A stretch of DNA of 64,000 nt. Source: Extibacter muris. Lineage in GTDB: Bacteria; Bacillota; Clostridia; Lachnospirales; Lachnospiraceae. Below, in pieces: positions 24,854-36,271 of this stretch (position 1 is its first letter; each line of letters opens with the position of its first letter). Where the stretch lies: contig NZ_SMMX01000001.1 in the NCBI RefSeq assembly GCF_004345005.1, positions 186,001-250,000 of the forward strand, in the 5' to 3' direction. The position numbers and the translations under genes were made by a program. The notes beneath the pieces were generated by a model. It ran no database searches, was not told the DNA's origin, and saw nothing but the letters and a program-made list of their open reading frames with translations.

Positions 24854-26389
24854 ATGAGTTTCAGTACAGTACTGTCTGCGGCCATAGAAGGGCTTTCGGT
24901 TGAATTCGTCCATGTGGAAGCAGACATCAGCAACGGCCTCCCTATGTTCCATATGGTAGGCTACCTGTCATCAGAGGTGAAAGAAGCGTCTGAGCGGGTG
25001 CGCACTGCTGTGCGCAATACCGGAATAGAACTTCCGGCGAAAAAGATAGTCATCAACCTGTCGCCTGCAGACGTGAAGAAAAGAGGTGCGGCGTTCGACC
25101 TGCCGATTGCCGCCGCTATCCTGGCGTCACTGACGCTTGTGCCGGAAGAAAGCCTTGCACGTACGCTCATCATCGGCGAACTGAGCCTGGATGGCCGGCT
25201 GAGGGAGGTGGCAGGCATCCTTCCGATCGTGATGGCGGCACGGAAAGCCGGGTGCCACACGTGCATCCTCCCGAAAGCCAACGCGGCAGAAGCGTCCCTT
25301 GTAGATGGCATCCGGATAATCGGGGCCGAATGGCTGAAAGAAGTGTGTGGCTATCTCAACGGCTTACATGAGCCGGAACCGGAGCAGTACAAGGTGCCGC
25401 ATGGCCTGCGCGGCCCTGCCAGGCCGCAGCCTGACTACAGGGAGATATACGGACAGGAAGCTGTGAAGCGGGCCGTAGAGGTTGCTGTAGCAGGAGGCCA
25501 CAATATCCTCCTGGTCGGACCTCCGGGAAGTGGAAAGTCGATGATAGCCAGGAGGATACCGACGATACTCCCCCCATTGACACTGGAAGAGAGCCTTGAG
25601 ATTACAAAGGTATATAGCATCATGGGTCTGGTGGACAAGGAGCATCCCCTCGTGGCAGAGCGTCCGTACAGAAGCGTACATCATACGGTTACGAGGAGTG
25701 CCCTCATCGGGGGAGGAATGATACCGACCCCGGGCGAAATCAGCCTGGCGCACGGCGGGGTACTGTTTCTGGACGAGCTGACAGAATTCCAGAAGCCGGT
25801 GCTGGAAGTGCTGCGGCAGCCGCTGGAGGAGAAAACGATACGGATTACGAGGAAGCATGGAAGCTACGTATTCCCCGCGGATTTCATCCTCGTTGCCGCT
25901 TTGAATCCTTGCCCGTGCGGGAACTACCCGGATCTGGAGCGATGCACCTGCACGCCGGGACAGATACAGCACTACCTTGCCAAGATCAGCCAGCCGTTCC
26001 TGGACAGAATCGATATATGCGTGGAGGCTCCGAGAGTCGATTACCGAAGCTTGAAGGCGGAAGATGAGGGGGAAAGCTCGCAGGCGATAAGAGAGCGCGT
26101 ATGCCTGGCAAGAGAGCGCCAGAAAAACCGGTATCATACACTAGGATCGGTGGCCAACGCCTCCCTGCCTGCCAAAGAGCTGAAGAATTACTGCAGCCTA
26201 GGGCATGAAGAAGAATCTGTCATAGCACAGGCATTTGAAAGGATGGGGCTCACGGCCAGAACGTACCATAAGACCATACGGGTGGCCCGAACGATAGCCG
26301 ACCTGGCAGGAGCCGATAATATCAGTGCGGCGCATATCAAAGAGGCAATCGGATACCGGATGATGAATAAAAAGTACTGGGGGAGGTAA
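24854..26389 (+). CDS. comM: ComM/YifB-family AAA+ protein (Mg-chelatase-like)
   Basis: ATG 24854 (MSFSTVLSAAIEG) is chosen because AGGAG lies eight bases upstream; ATGs at 24836 and 24848 would lack that spacing. The 511-residue protein has the N-terminal ChlI/Lon-protease-like domain, Walker A GPPGSGKS, Walker B GVLFLDE, the CPCGNY zinc-like motif (NPCPCGNYPDLERCTC) and the C-terminal Mg-chelatase domain. ComM is a hexameric helicase that promotes branch migration during natural transformation in other bacteria. It is followed by dprA four bases later, a standard recombination pairing. Confidence 0.94.
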   Translation: MSFSTVLSAAIEGLSVEFVHVEADISNGLPMFHMVGYLSSEVKEASERVRTAVRNTGIELPAKKIVINLSPADVKKRGAAFDLPIAAAILASLTLVPEESLARTLIIGELSLDGRLREVAGILPIVMAARKAGCHTCILPKANAAEASLVDGIRIIGAEWLKEVCGYLNGLHEPEPEQYKVPHGLRGPARPQPDYREIYGQEAVKRAVEVAVAGGHNILLVGPPGSGKSMIARRIPTILPPLTLEESLEITKVYSIMGLVDKEHPLVAERPYRSVHHTVTRSALIGGGMIPTPGEISLAHGGVLFLDELTEFQKPVLEVLRQPLEEKTIRITRKHGSYVFPADFILVAALNPCPCGNYPDLERCTCTPGQIQHYLAKISQPFLDRIDICVEAPRVDYRSLKAEDEGESSQAIRERVCLARERQKNRYHTLGSVANASLPAKELKNYCSLGHEEESVIAQAFERMGLTARTYHKTIRVARTIADLAGADNISAAHIKEAIGYRMMNKKYWGR

Positions 26390-26393
26390 ATGT

Positions 26394-27482
26394 ATGGAAA
26401 TGGCTTATGAATACTGGCTTGCATGCATCAGGCACGTGCCCGCCCGTAAAAAAATAATGCTTCGTTCCGAATATACGGATGCAAGTCAGATATATTATAT
26501 AGAAGAAACGAGACTCTATTTTACAGAGTATCTAAGTACGAAAGAAGCGGAGGCCGTCATAGCCTCCCGCAGAATATGGGATGTGGAGAAGAATTATAGG
26601 GAATTATGCGATAAAAGCATTAGCCTTGTTCCCTATTTCCACAAAGGATATCCCGGACGGCTTAAGGAAACGGCAGACCCGCCCTATGCGTTATATGTAA
26701 AAGGGCGGCTTCCCGACCCTGCAAGACCTGCGGCAGCCATCGTTGGCGCTAGGAGATGCAGTGCATATGGCACTGGGCAGACAGAAAGATTTGCCAGCAG
26801 GCTGGCTCAGGCAGGCGTAGAGATTATCAGCGGAATGGCACTCGGCATCGACGGAACCGGACAGAGGGCGGCGCTGGATGCCGGCGGCAGCACTTACGCC
26901 GTACTCGGCTGCGGAGCAGATCTATGCTACCCGCGGGAACATATAGGACTCTATATGGACATCCAGAAGCATGGGGGCATCCTCTCGGAGCATCCCCCGC
27001 AGACACAGCCGCTGCGCGCCTACTTTCCGAAACGGAACAGGATCATCAGCGCCCTGGCTGATATCGTGCTTGTCATGGAGGCAAGAGAGAAGAGCGGCTC
27101 CCTTATCACAGCCGATGCTGCACTGGAACAGGGAAAGGACATCTATGTCCTTCCGGGGCCTGTGACAAGCCCGTTAAGCCGTGGATGCAACAATCTGATC
27201 AGGCAGGGCGCGGGCATCCTTTCTTCCCCCGATGAGCTGCTTGCAGATATGGGAATACCTGTCAGCAGCTTTGGCCTAAAATCTGACAAAAATGAAAAAA
27301 TGCTTGAAAGTCCCGAAAATATGGTGTATAGTTGTCTCGGTTTATGTCCGAAGAGCATGGGCCAGCTCGCAGAGGAGACCGGATTAGCCCCCGGGGAGCT
27401 TCTGGAGCGTCTGGTTACATTGGAATTGAAGGGATATATCAAGGAAATATCTAAGAATTATTATGTGAGATCAAACAGATGA
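26394..27482 (+). CDS. dprA: DNA-processing protein DprA
   Basis: The 362-residue protein has the Rossmann-type DprA domain with IVGARRCSAYG, SGMALGIDGTGQRAAL, GCGADLCYPREH and FPKRNRIIS, and a C-terminal winged-helix (LAEETGLAPGELLERLVTLELKG region). DprA binds incoming single-stranded DNA and loads RecA. GGGAGG precedes the ATG, four bases after comM. topA and codY follow, the order seen in many Firmicutes. Other competence genes are not in the window, so real transformability cannot be judged. Confidence 0.95.
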   Translation: MEMAYEYWLACIRHVPARKKIMLRSEYTDASQIYYIEETRLYFTEYLSTKEAEAVIASRRIWDVEKNYRELCDKSISLVPYFHKGYPGRLKETADPPYALYVKGRLPDPARPAAAIVGARRCSAYGTGQTERFASRLAQAGVEIISGMALGIDGTGQRAALDAGGSTYAVLGCGADLCYPREHIGLYMDIQKHGGILSEHPPQTQPLRAYFPKRNRIISALADIVLVMEAREKSGSLITADAALEQGKDIYVLPGPVTSPLSRGCNNLIRQGAGILSSPDELLADMGIPVSSFGLKSDKNEKMLESPENMVYSCLGLCPKSMGQLAEETGLAPGELLERLVTLELKGYIKEISKNYYVRSNR

Positions 27483-27523
27483 AAATAAAACGGACGGCTA
27501 GTTAATAATGGAGGAAGCAATAT

Positions 27524-29602
27524 ATGGCACGTAATCTTGTAATCGTGGAGTCACCTGCCAAGGTGAAGACAATTAAAAAGTTTTTGGGGAGCAATTATGC
27601 GGTAACCGCATCGAACGGTCATGTGCGGGATCTGCCGAAGAGCCAGCTCGGCGTGGACCCGGAAAATGACTATGAGCCCAAATATATCACCATCAGAGGT
27701 AAGGGAGAGATTCTTGCCAACTTGAGAAAAGAAGTCAAGAAGGCCGATAAGATATATCTTGCGACCGACCCCGATCGTGAGGGGGAGGCCATCTCATGGC
27801 ACCTGAAGCAGGCACTGAAGCTTGAAAATAAAAAAGTGTACCGTATCAGTTTTAACGAGATTACCAAAAGTGCAGTCAAAGCTTCCTTGAAAAATGCAAG
27901 GGAAATCGACATGGATCTGGTGGATGCGCAGCAGGCCCGGCGTGTGCTCGACCGTGTCGTGGGTTACAAGATAAGCCCTCTTCTTTGGGCCAAGGTAAAG
28001 AGAGGGTTAAGCGCGGGCCGCGTACAGTCGGTTGCGCTCAGAATCATCGCCGACAGGGAAGAAGAGATCAATGCGTTCATCCCTGAGGAATACTGGACCC
28101 TTGACGCGAACTTGAACGTAGAAGGTGAAAAGAAGCTTCTGACAGCCAAATTCTACGGTACGAAAGACAAGAAGATGACGATCGGATCCAAAGAAGAGCT
28201 GGACAGGATACTGGCAGAAGTAGAGAAAGCGGACTATTCCGTCGCAGATATCAAAAAAGGGGAACGTGTGAAAAAAGCGCCGGTACCTTTTACGACGAGT
28301 ACGCTCCAGCAGGAAGCCTCGAAAGCGCTGAACTTTGCGACACAGAAGACGATGAGGATTGCGCAGCAGCTCTATGAGGGGATAGACATCAAAGGAAACG
28401 GAACCGTCGGCCTGATCACATATCTGCGTACAGATTCCACGAGAATATCGGATGAGGCAGACGAAAGCGCAAGAGCGTATATCGGTGAGCATTACGGAAC
28501 AGAATATGTAGCAGCAGGCAGCGCAAAAGGAAAAGACGATAAAAAGATTCAGGACGCCCATGAGGCTATCCGTCCTTCCGACGTGACAAGGACGCCTGCA
28601 GCCATGAAAGAATCGCTTACAAGAGACCAGTTCCGCCTCTACCAGCTCGTATGGAAACGTTTTGTCGCCAGCAGGATGCAGCCGGCAAGATATGAGACGA
28701 CATCTGTTAAGATCGCCGCGGGAGATTACCGTTTTACCGTAGCAGCCTCGAAGATCGCGTTTGAGGGGTTCCGTTCCGTATATACGGAGGCGGACGAGGA
28801 GAAAGAGACAGGGAACGTGCTGCTCAGAGGCCTTGATATGGACACGAAGCTTACGAAAGAAAGTTTAGACACAAAGCAGCATTTTACACAGCCGCCGGCA
28901 CACTATACGGAGGCGGGGCTTGTGAAGACGCTGGAGGAGCTGGGAATCGGCCGTCCAAGTACGTATGCGCCTACAATCTCCACCATCATCGCCAGACGAT
29001 ATGTGGCAAAAGAAAATAAGAACCTCTATATCACAGAACTTGGCGAAGTCGTGAACAACATGATGAAACAGTCATTTCCGAGTATCGTAGATGTCAACTT
29101 TACCGCCAATATGGAAAGCCTGCTGGACGGAGTGGCGGAAGGCAAGGTGAAGTGGAAGACGATTATTGAGAATTTTTATCCAGATTTGGAAGACGCGGTG
29201 AATCTTGCAGAGGAAGAGCTTGAGAAGGTCAAGATTGAGGATGAAGTGACGGATGTCATCTGCGACCAGTGCGGCCGCAACATGGTAATAAAATATGGTC
29301 CACACGGCCGGTTCCTTGCCTGCCCGGGCTTCCCGGACTGCAGGAATACGAAGCCTTATCTGGAGAAGGTAGGGGTTCCGTGCCCTGTGTGCGGCAAGGA
29401 TGTGGTCATCCGCAAGACGAAGAAGGGAAGGAAATACTATGGATGCGAGGACAATCCTGACTGCGAATTCATGTCATGGCAGAAACCGTCCACGAAGAAG
29501 TGCCCTCGGTGCGGAAGCTACATGGTCGAAAAGGGGAATAAACTGCTCTGCAGCAGTGAACAATGTGGATATGTAGAAAATAAGGAAAATAATAAAAAAT
29601 AA
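27524..29602 (+). CDS. topA: DNA topoisomerase I
   Basis: The 692-residue type IA topoisomerase has the TOPRIM motifs NLVIVESPAKVKTI and DPDREGEAI, the catalytic Tyr300 in TYLRTDSTRIS and three C-terminal four-cysteine zinc ribbons (CDQC...CPGFPDC, CPVC...CEDNPDC, CPRC...CSSEQC). It relaxes negative supercoils and is essential in most bacteria. GGAGG precedes the start. It follows dprA by 41 bases and precedes cody, which has its own promoter. Confidence 0.96.
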   Translation: MARNLVIVESPAKVKTIKKFLGSNYAVTASNGHVRDLPKSQLGVDPENDYEPKYITIRGKGEILANLRKEVKKADKIYLATDPDREGEAISWHLKQALKLENKKVYRISFNEITKSAVKASLKNAREIDMDLVDAQQARRVLDRVVGYKISPLLWAKVKRGLSAGRVQSVALRIIADREEEINAFIPEEYWTLDANLNVEGEKKLLTAKFYGTKDKKMTIGSKEELDRILAEVEKADYSVADIKKGERVKKAPVPFTTSTLQQEASKALNFATQKTMRIAQQLYEGIDIKGNGTVGLITYLRTDSTRISDEADESARAYIGEHYGTEYVAAGSAKGKDDKKIQDAHEAIRPSDVTRTPAAMKESLTRDQFRLYQLVWKRFVASRMQPARYETTSVKIAAGDYRFTVAASKIAFEGFRSVYTEADEEKETGNVLLRGLDMDTKLTKESLDTKQHFTQPPAHYTEAGLVKTLEELGIGRPSTYAPTISTIIARRYVAKENKNLYITELGEVVNNMMKQSFPSIVDVNFTANMESLLDGVAEGKVKWKTIIENFYPDLEDAVNLAEEELEKVKIEDEVTDVICDQCGRNMVIKYGPHGRFLACPGFPDCRNTKPYLEKVGVPCPVCGKDVVIRKTKKGRKYYGCEDNPDCEFMSWQKPSTKKCPRCGSYMVEKGNKLLCSSEQCGYVENKENNKK

Positions 29603-29614
29603 TTAGGAAATTGA

Positions 29615-29643
29615 TTGAAAAAAAATGAATTGTATGATAATAT
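29615..29643 (+). promoter_or_regulatory. Promoter of codY
   Basis: TTGAAA at 29615-29620 and TAATAT at 29638-29643 with a 17-base spacer. Confidence 0.6.
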
Positions 29644-29669
29644 AGCATTCAAAGGATGGAGGAATGTGA

Positions 29670-30452
29670 ATGAGTGTACAATTGTTAGATAAAACCAGAA
29701 AAATCAATAAATTACTTCATAATAATAATTCCAGCAAAGTAGTATTTAACGATATATGTGAAGTGCTCACAGAGATATTAGAATCTAACGTGCTGGTGGT
29801 GAGCAAGAAAGGCAAGATTCTTGGGGGAAGCAGGGCGGACGGCGTGCCGGTCATCAGGGAACTGATTGAACAGGAAGTCGGCAAGCATATTGATGAGATG
29901 TTAAATGAACGTCTTCTGAGCATACTTTCCACGAAGGAGAATGTAAACCTTCAGACGCTCGGCTTTTCGGAAGATGCCGTAAAGGGCTACCAGGCCATCA
30001 TAACCCCTATCGATATTGCGGGCGAGAGGCTCGGCACATTATTTATCTATAAGAAGGATGAAGTATACGAGATAGACGATATCATCCTGAGCGAATACGG
30101 AACGACGGTAGTCGGTCTTGAGATGTTGCGGTCGGTCAATGAAGAGAGTGCCGAGGAGACGAGGAAGGAGCATATCGTCCAGTCTGCAATCAGCACGCTC
30201 TCATATTCCGAGCTGGAGGCGATTATCCATATCTTTGAGGAACTGGATGGCACCGAAGGCATCCTGGTGGCGAGCAAGATTGCCGACAGGGTCGGAATCA
30301 CAAGGTCAGTCATCGTCAACGCGCTGCGCAAGTTTGAGAGTGCAGGCGTCATAGAGTCACGGTCATCCGGTATGAAGGGCACGTATATCAAAGTGGTGAA
30401 CGACTATGTGTTTACAGAGCTTGAACGGATCAAGGCTGAGCGAATGAAATAA
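29670..30452 (+). CDS. codY: Global nutrient regulator CodY
   Basis: The 260-residue protein matches CodY over its full length: an N-terminal GAF domain that binds branched-chain amino acids (about 1-155, ending FIYKKDEVYEIDDIILSEYG) and a C-terminal winged helix with VASKIADRVGITRSVIVNALRKFESAG (key residues ITRSVIVNALR). It represses biosynthesis and transport genes when GTP and branched-chain amino acids are plentiful. A CodY-box-like 13/15 match lies at 37299-37313. Own promoter and terminator make it largely monocistronic. Confidence 0.96.
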   Translation: MSVQLLDKTRKINKLLHNNNSSKVVFNDICEVLTEILESNVLVVSKKGKILGGSRADGVPVIRELIEQEVGKHIDEMLNERLLSILSTKENVNLQTLGFSEDAVKGYQAIITPIDIAGERLGTLFIYKKDEVYEIDDIILSEYGTTVVGLEMLRSVNEESAEETRKEHIVQSAISTLSYSELEAIIHIFEELDGTEGILVASKIADRVGITRSVIVNALRKFESAGVIESRSSGMKGTYIKVVNDYVFTELERIKAERMK

Positions 30453-30463
30453 TATAGGAATAA

Positions 30464-30494
30464 AAGGGTATCGGGAAACTGATACCCTTATTTT
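30464..30494 (+). terminator. Terminator after codY
   Basis: AAGGGTATC (30464-30472), loop GGGAAACT, GATACCCTT (30481-30489), then ATTTT. Confidence 0.75.
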
Positions 30495-30510
30495 GAAGGG
30501 AGCAGTTAAT

Positions 30511-30816
30511 ATGTACGAGGGAAGGCCTGTGGACATGCAGATGGAGCGGATGATACTCGATGAGGGCTTTTTTGATCCGACGATATATCAATGCGAGATC
30601 ATAACGTATAAACCGGAGGAAGAACGGATATATTTATTATCGAAACGGACGGAGCTGCCGGTATTTTCCCTGGACGGAATCTACAGATGTACGATAGCGG
30701 CGGAGGAAGGGCTCGTCGAGTGCAGCGGCAGCATAACGGAACGCTACTGGAACAAGCTTGGACAGGTGATGGTATTCCGGCTCAGGAACGGATTTTATAA
30801 AAAAGTTGTAAACTAA
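30511..30816 (+). CDS. Small conserved-looking protein of unknown function
   Basis: ATG 30511 (MYEGRPVDMQMERM) follows GAAGGGA; a TTG at 30493 would add six residues without better spacing. The 101-residue product is soluble and beta-rich in appearance, with YKPEEERIYLLSKR, ELPVFSLDGIYRC and VECSGSITERYW as notable blocks; the pattern hints at a PilZ-like or other small barrel, but the diagnostic RxxxR is not clear. I do not recognise a family. It sits alone between the codY terminator and the groESL promoter. Confidence 0.6.
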   Translation: MYEGRPVDMQMERMILDEGFFDPTIYQCEIITYKPEEERIYLLSKRTELPVFSLDGIYRCTIAAEEGLVECSGSITERYWNKLGQVMVFRLRNGFYKKVVN

Positions 30817-30828
30817 ATATAAAGTGTG

Positions 30829-30857
30829 TTGACAAAATAAAAAGAGAGTGCTATTTT
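30829..30857 (+). promoter_or_regulatory. Promoter of groESL
   Basis: TTGACA at 30829-30834 and TATTTT at 30852-30857 with a 17-base spacer, immediately upstream of the CIRCE operator. Confidence 0.7.
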
Positions 30858-30871
30858 ATATCTAGAGTCTT

Positions 30872-30898
30872 TTAGCACTCTCTTTTCGTGAGTGCTGA
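30872..30898. promoter_or_regulatory. CIRCE operator (HrcA site)
   Basis: TTAGCACTC (30872-30880), nine bases, GAGTGCTGA (30890-30898): consensus CIRCE with a single mismatch in the last arm. HrcA bound here represses groESL until heat shock. A further AGAGTGCTA half-site-like sequence lies at 30845-30853. Confidence 0.95.
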
Positions 30899-30928
30899 CA
30901 AAATAGATAACAATAAGGAGGAGTAAAT

Positions 30929-31213
30929 ATGAAATTAGTACCATTAGGAGACAGAGTTGTATTGAAACAATTAGTTGCAGAAGAGACTACAAAGTCAGGT
31001 ATCGTATTACCGGGCCAGTCAAAAGAGAAACCGCAGCAGGCGGAAGTAGTAGCTGTAGGGCCTGGTGGGGTAGTGGACGGCAAGGAAGTCCAGATGAACG
31101 TAGAAGAAGGGCAGCAGGTTATTTATTCCAAATATGCCGGCACGACAGTCGAAGTTGATGAAGAAGAGTTCATTATCGTAAAGCAGGATGACATCCTGGC
31201 AATACTTAAGTAG
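30929..31213 (+). CDS. groS: Co-chaperonin GroES
   Basis: The 94-residue protein is full length with [11 protein letters not shown] at the start, the mobile loop [16 protein letters not shown] and the C-terminal [14 protein letters not shown]. It caps the GroEL ring to close the folding chamber. GGAGGAG precedes the ATG. It is the first gene of the CIRCE-controlled groS-groL operon. Confidence 0.98.
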   Translation: MKLVPLGDRVVLKQLVAEETTKSGIVLPGQSKEKPQQAEVVAVGPGGVVDGKEVQMNVEEGQQVIYSKYAGTTVEVDEEEFIIVKQDDILAILK

Positions 31214-31242
31214 CAGCTTTTGAGTAGGAAATATTAATATAA

Positions 31243-32886
<1,644 letters not shown>

Positions 32887-32917
32887 TCACCGGCATCTCC
32901 TAAAGTATGAAAATTTT

Positions 32918-32948
32918 GAAAACTCCTCTCACGGGGAGTTTTCTTTTT
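32918..32948 (+). terminator. Terminator after groL
   Basis: GAAAACTCC (32918-32926) pairs with GGAGTTTTC (32935-32943), followed by TTTTT. It lies just before the inverted-repeat element at 32953. Confidence 0.8.
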
Positions 32949-32952
32949 GCCA

Positions 32953-33226
32953 TAGCGTCAGTTTACAAGGGCACACACGGTTTTGAACTGGCATTTTGTG
33001 ATTCTGCCACGTTATTCTCAATCAGCGTGCAGCCAGCACGCATCAATCGTCTGCCTTGCATAATCACAAAATGGCAATTCAAAACTCTATGACCTCGTCC
33101 GAAGCTTTTGGCTTATCTGCAAGGAAACGGAATGAGGCGTACTGGACGTACGCCGATTGACGTTAACGCCGCAAATAAGCCAAAAACTACGGTGCGAGGC
33201 GTGTGTGCCCTTGTAAACTGACGCTA
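32953..33226. mobile_element. MITE-like element with 27-bp perfect terminal inverted repeats
   Basis: The 274-base element is bounded by 32953-32979 and its exact reverse complement at 33200-33226. The outermost bases are TA on each side, so TA may be the duplicated target, as for IS630/mariner-type elements, leaving 25-base repeats. Inside are further inverted pairs: 32980-33003 with 33062-33085 (two mismatches), TTTTGGCTTAT near 33106 with its inverse near 33174, and GGCGTAC/GTACGCC at 33137-33153. No open frame of note is inside. It fills nearly all of the 385 bases between groL and the next gene. Confidence 0.75.
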
Positions 33227-33271
33227 ATATGTGTTACAATAATTACACCTATTAATTTGGAGGATTTGCAG

Positions 33272-33760
33272 ATGAGCGATTATTATACGGAACAACTTGT
33301 AAAGAAAAGGGCGGATATGAAGGATGTGTTTATCAAAGCGCTGCTTGTGGCGCTCACCATCGTATCAGTTCTTATCGTATTCCTGTTCCCTTTCGGGATT
33401 ATCCTACCTGTGGGAATGATCGTGCTTGATGTATTCATGTTCAGAAGGATGAATGTGGAATACGAATACTTGTATGTGAACGGAGATCTGGATATTGACA
33501 AGATTATGAACAAGGCGAAGCGAAAGAGAGTATTCTCCGCGCATGTCAGCGATTTGGAACTTCTGGCGCCTGTAAAGGATCTGGAACTGCGGCAGCACGC
33601 GGACGCAAAGCCATTCGATTTCAGCTCGAGGAACGAAGGGGCGCGCCTTTACGCCTTGGTCGTCATCGACAGGGGACAGAAGAAGAAAGTGATATTTGAG
33701 CCTAATGATACGATTATAGAAGGATTTAAGATGCTGGCACCGAGGAAGGTCGCCCTGTAG
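33272..33760 (+). CDS. Two-helix membrane protein, DUF6106-like
   Basis: ATG 33272 (MSDYYTEQLVKKRAD) follows TTGGAGG. The 162-residue protein has a short basic N-terminus, two membrane helices (about 22-55, ALLVALTIVSVLIVFLF and IILPVGMIVLDVFMF) and a cytoplasmic C-terminal domain with EYEYLYVNGDLDIDKI and KRKRVFSAHVSDLELLAP. I believe it matches a small Firmicute family labelled DUF6106, but with no known function. A possible promoter uses TTGTAA inside the right end of the MITE-like element (33211-33216) and TACAAT at 33235-33240. Confidence 0.7.
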   Translation: MSDYYTEQLVKKRADMKDVFIKALLVALTIVSVLIVFLFPFGIILPVGMIVLDVFMFRRMNVEYEYLYVNGDLDIDKIMNKAKRKRVFSAHVSDLELLAPVKDLELRQHADAKPFDFSSRNEGARLYALVVIDRGQKKKVIFEPNDTIIEGFKMLAPRKVAL

Positions 33761-33789
33761 CATGTTCCGCAAAATAAAATAAAAAGCGG

Positions 33790-33819
33790 TTGACAAGTGC
33801 GGGCATCATTGGTTATTAT
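33790..33819 (+). promoter_or_regulatory. Promoter of guaB
   Basis: TTGACA at 33790-33795 and TATTAT at 33814-33819 with an 18-base spacer. No riboswitch is seen in the short leader. Confidence 0.7.
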
Positions 33820-33835
33820 AGCAGTTAAATCATAA

Positions 33836-35323
<1,488 letters not shown>

Positions 35324-35327
35324 ATAG

Positions 35328-35606
35328 GAGTTTAGTAAACCAGACCGCGGGCAGGGAGCCGGGTGGCATCTGCTCCGATGCGTCCGAGGCTCCGACTAGC
35401 CCACGGCCTCCTAGCTTTGCGGCAGAGTCGCTGATAGCAGCTCCTCTCCCACAAACCAAGGATTCCGGGACGGATTCTCCGCCTCTTCCGCTTACACCTG
35501 CGCATCTCCCACCCGGCTCCCCGCCCGCTATCTACTTCACTTAACAAGGGCGACGGCGGTTGTGTGGCGTTACTGGCCAGCGGATGGCCGCTGGCTGCGT
35601 GAGATG
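35328..35606 (+). repeat. Structured repeat element, copy A
   Basis: This copy reads in the plus direction and is homologous over its whole length to the reverse complement of copy B (35818-36098). It begins GTTTAGTAA and has a long terminal stem: GCGGGC-A-GGGAGCCGGGTGG (35347-35366) with CCACCCGGCTCCC-C-GCCCGC (35509-35528), 19 pairs with one mismatch. A smaller GCT-GATAGC-AGC hairpin lies within (near 35430). No open frame is kept between copies A and B, so I treat it as non-coding. The homology continues past the stem into the region ending near 35606. Confidence 0.7.
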
Positions 35607-35671
35607 AATGATAAAATATAACAAGCTTAACATGTGCAGCATAGAGAACAAATTGGTCATTGTCGAGCATT

Positions 35672-35768
35672 AGCAGCGAGGCGTGCACGCCGTTGCTGCA
35701 AGAAGAGCCGGAACCAGGCAGGGGATGTCATCTCATACACATCCCCGTACCTGATTCCGGCTCTTCTT
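35672..35768. repeat. Two strong hairpins in the centre of the guaB-galM island
   Basis: GCAGC-GA-GGCGTG directly faces CACGCC-GT-TGCTGC (35673-35699). Directly after it, 35700-35728 pairs with 35739-35768 in an about 29-bp imperfect stem that starts AAGAAGAGCCGGAA and ends TTCCGGCTCTTCTT. Neither has a clean T-run; CTTCTTCATTACG follows. Both could act as bidirectional terminators or be parts of repeats. Confidence 0.65.
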
Positions 35769-35817
35769 CATTACGATTACTTTCAACTAAGGTTATCAAC
35801 CTGCTTAGCCCCTTTTC

Positions 35818-36098
35818 ACTATGCTGACACAGCCAAAGCCCTTCCATCAGCCGGCAGCGTCACACAGCCGCTCCCGCCCGTGCCAGTAAAGTAGATAGCC
35901 GATGGGGAGGTATGGGACAGATGCGAAGGTCTAAGCGGGAGGGACGGAGAATCCTCACCAGATTCCTTGGCCCGTGGGATGAGAGCCGCTATCGGCGAAC
36001 ATTCCACAGGCTTAGGAATCTGTGTGATAGTCGCAGTTCCCGGACGCATCGGAGCATCTGCCCCATACCTCCCCAGCGGCGTCTACATTACTAAACCC
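35818..36098 (-). repeat. Structured repeat element, copy B (inverted relative to A)
   Basis: Read on the minus strand it aligns with copy A from GTTTAGTAA onward. Its terminal stem uses different bases: on the plus strand 35904-35924 (GGGGAGGTATGGGACAGATGC split as GGGGAGGTATGGG and ACAGATGC) pairs with 36054-36074, 21 positions with one A-C mismatch that is a G-U pair in the minus-strand transcript. The small hairpin is GCC-GATAGC-GGC. A 76-codon open frame (35819-36049, minus) runs through it but is not supported. The rest of the island to galM (36099-36271) has short hairpins and no gene. Confidence 0.7.
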
Positions 36099-36271
36099 CC
36101 ATTTACTGTCCGTCAGTGCTGGACATGGAACTTAAAGAACGGTATCATTAGGATAGTCAAATACCTCGTAGCAAGCTGCCGGGCATTTGACCCTCGCGGC
36201 AGTCGCCAAGACCAAGCGGGCTTGGATTTGGCTCGTTGCTCGCGGGAATAGATTGACAGGAGGGTTTTGCG

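Noticed and set aside
35332-35688. 118-codon minus-strand open frame in copy A
   Set aside because: Same argument: Arg-rich product, no RBS, overlapped by stem-forming repeats.
35819-36049. 76-codon minus-strand open frame in copy B of the structured element
   Set aside because: Copy A has an early stop and frame changes in the homologous part, and frames on the opposite strand look equally conserved, so no coding signal stands out.
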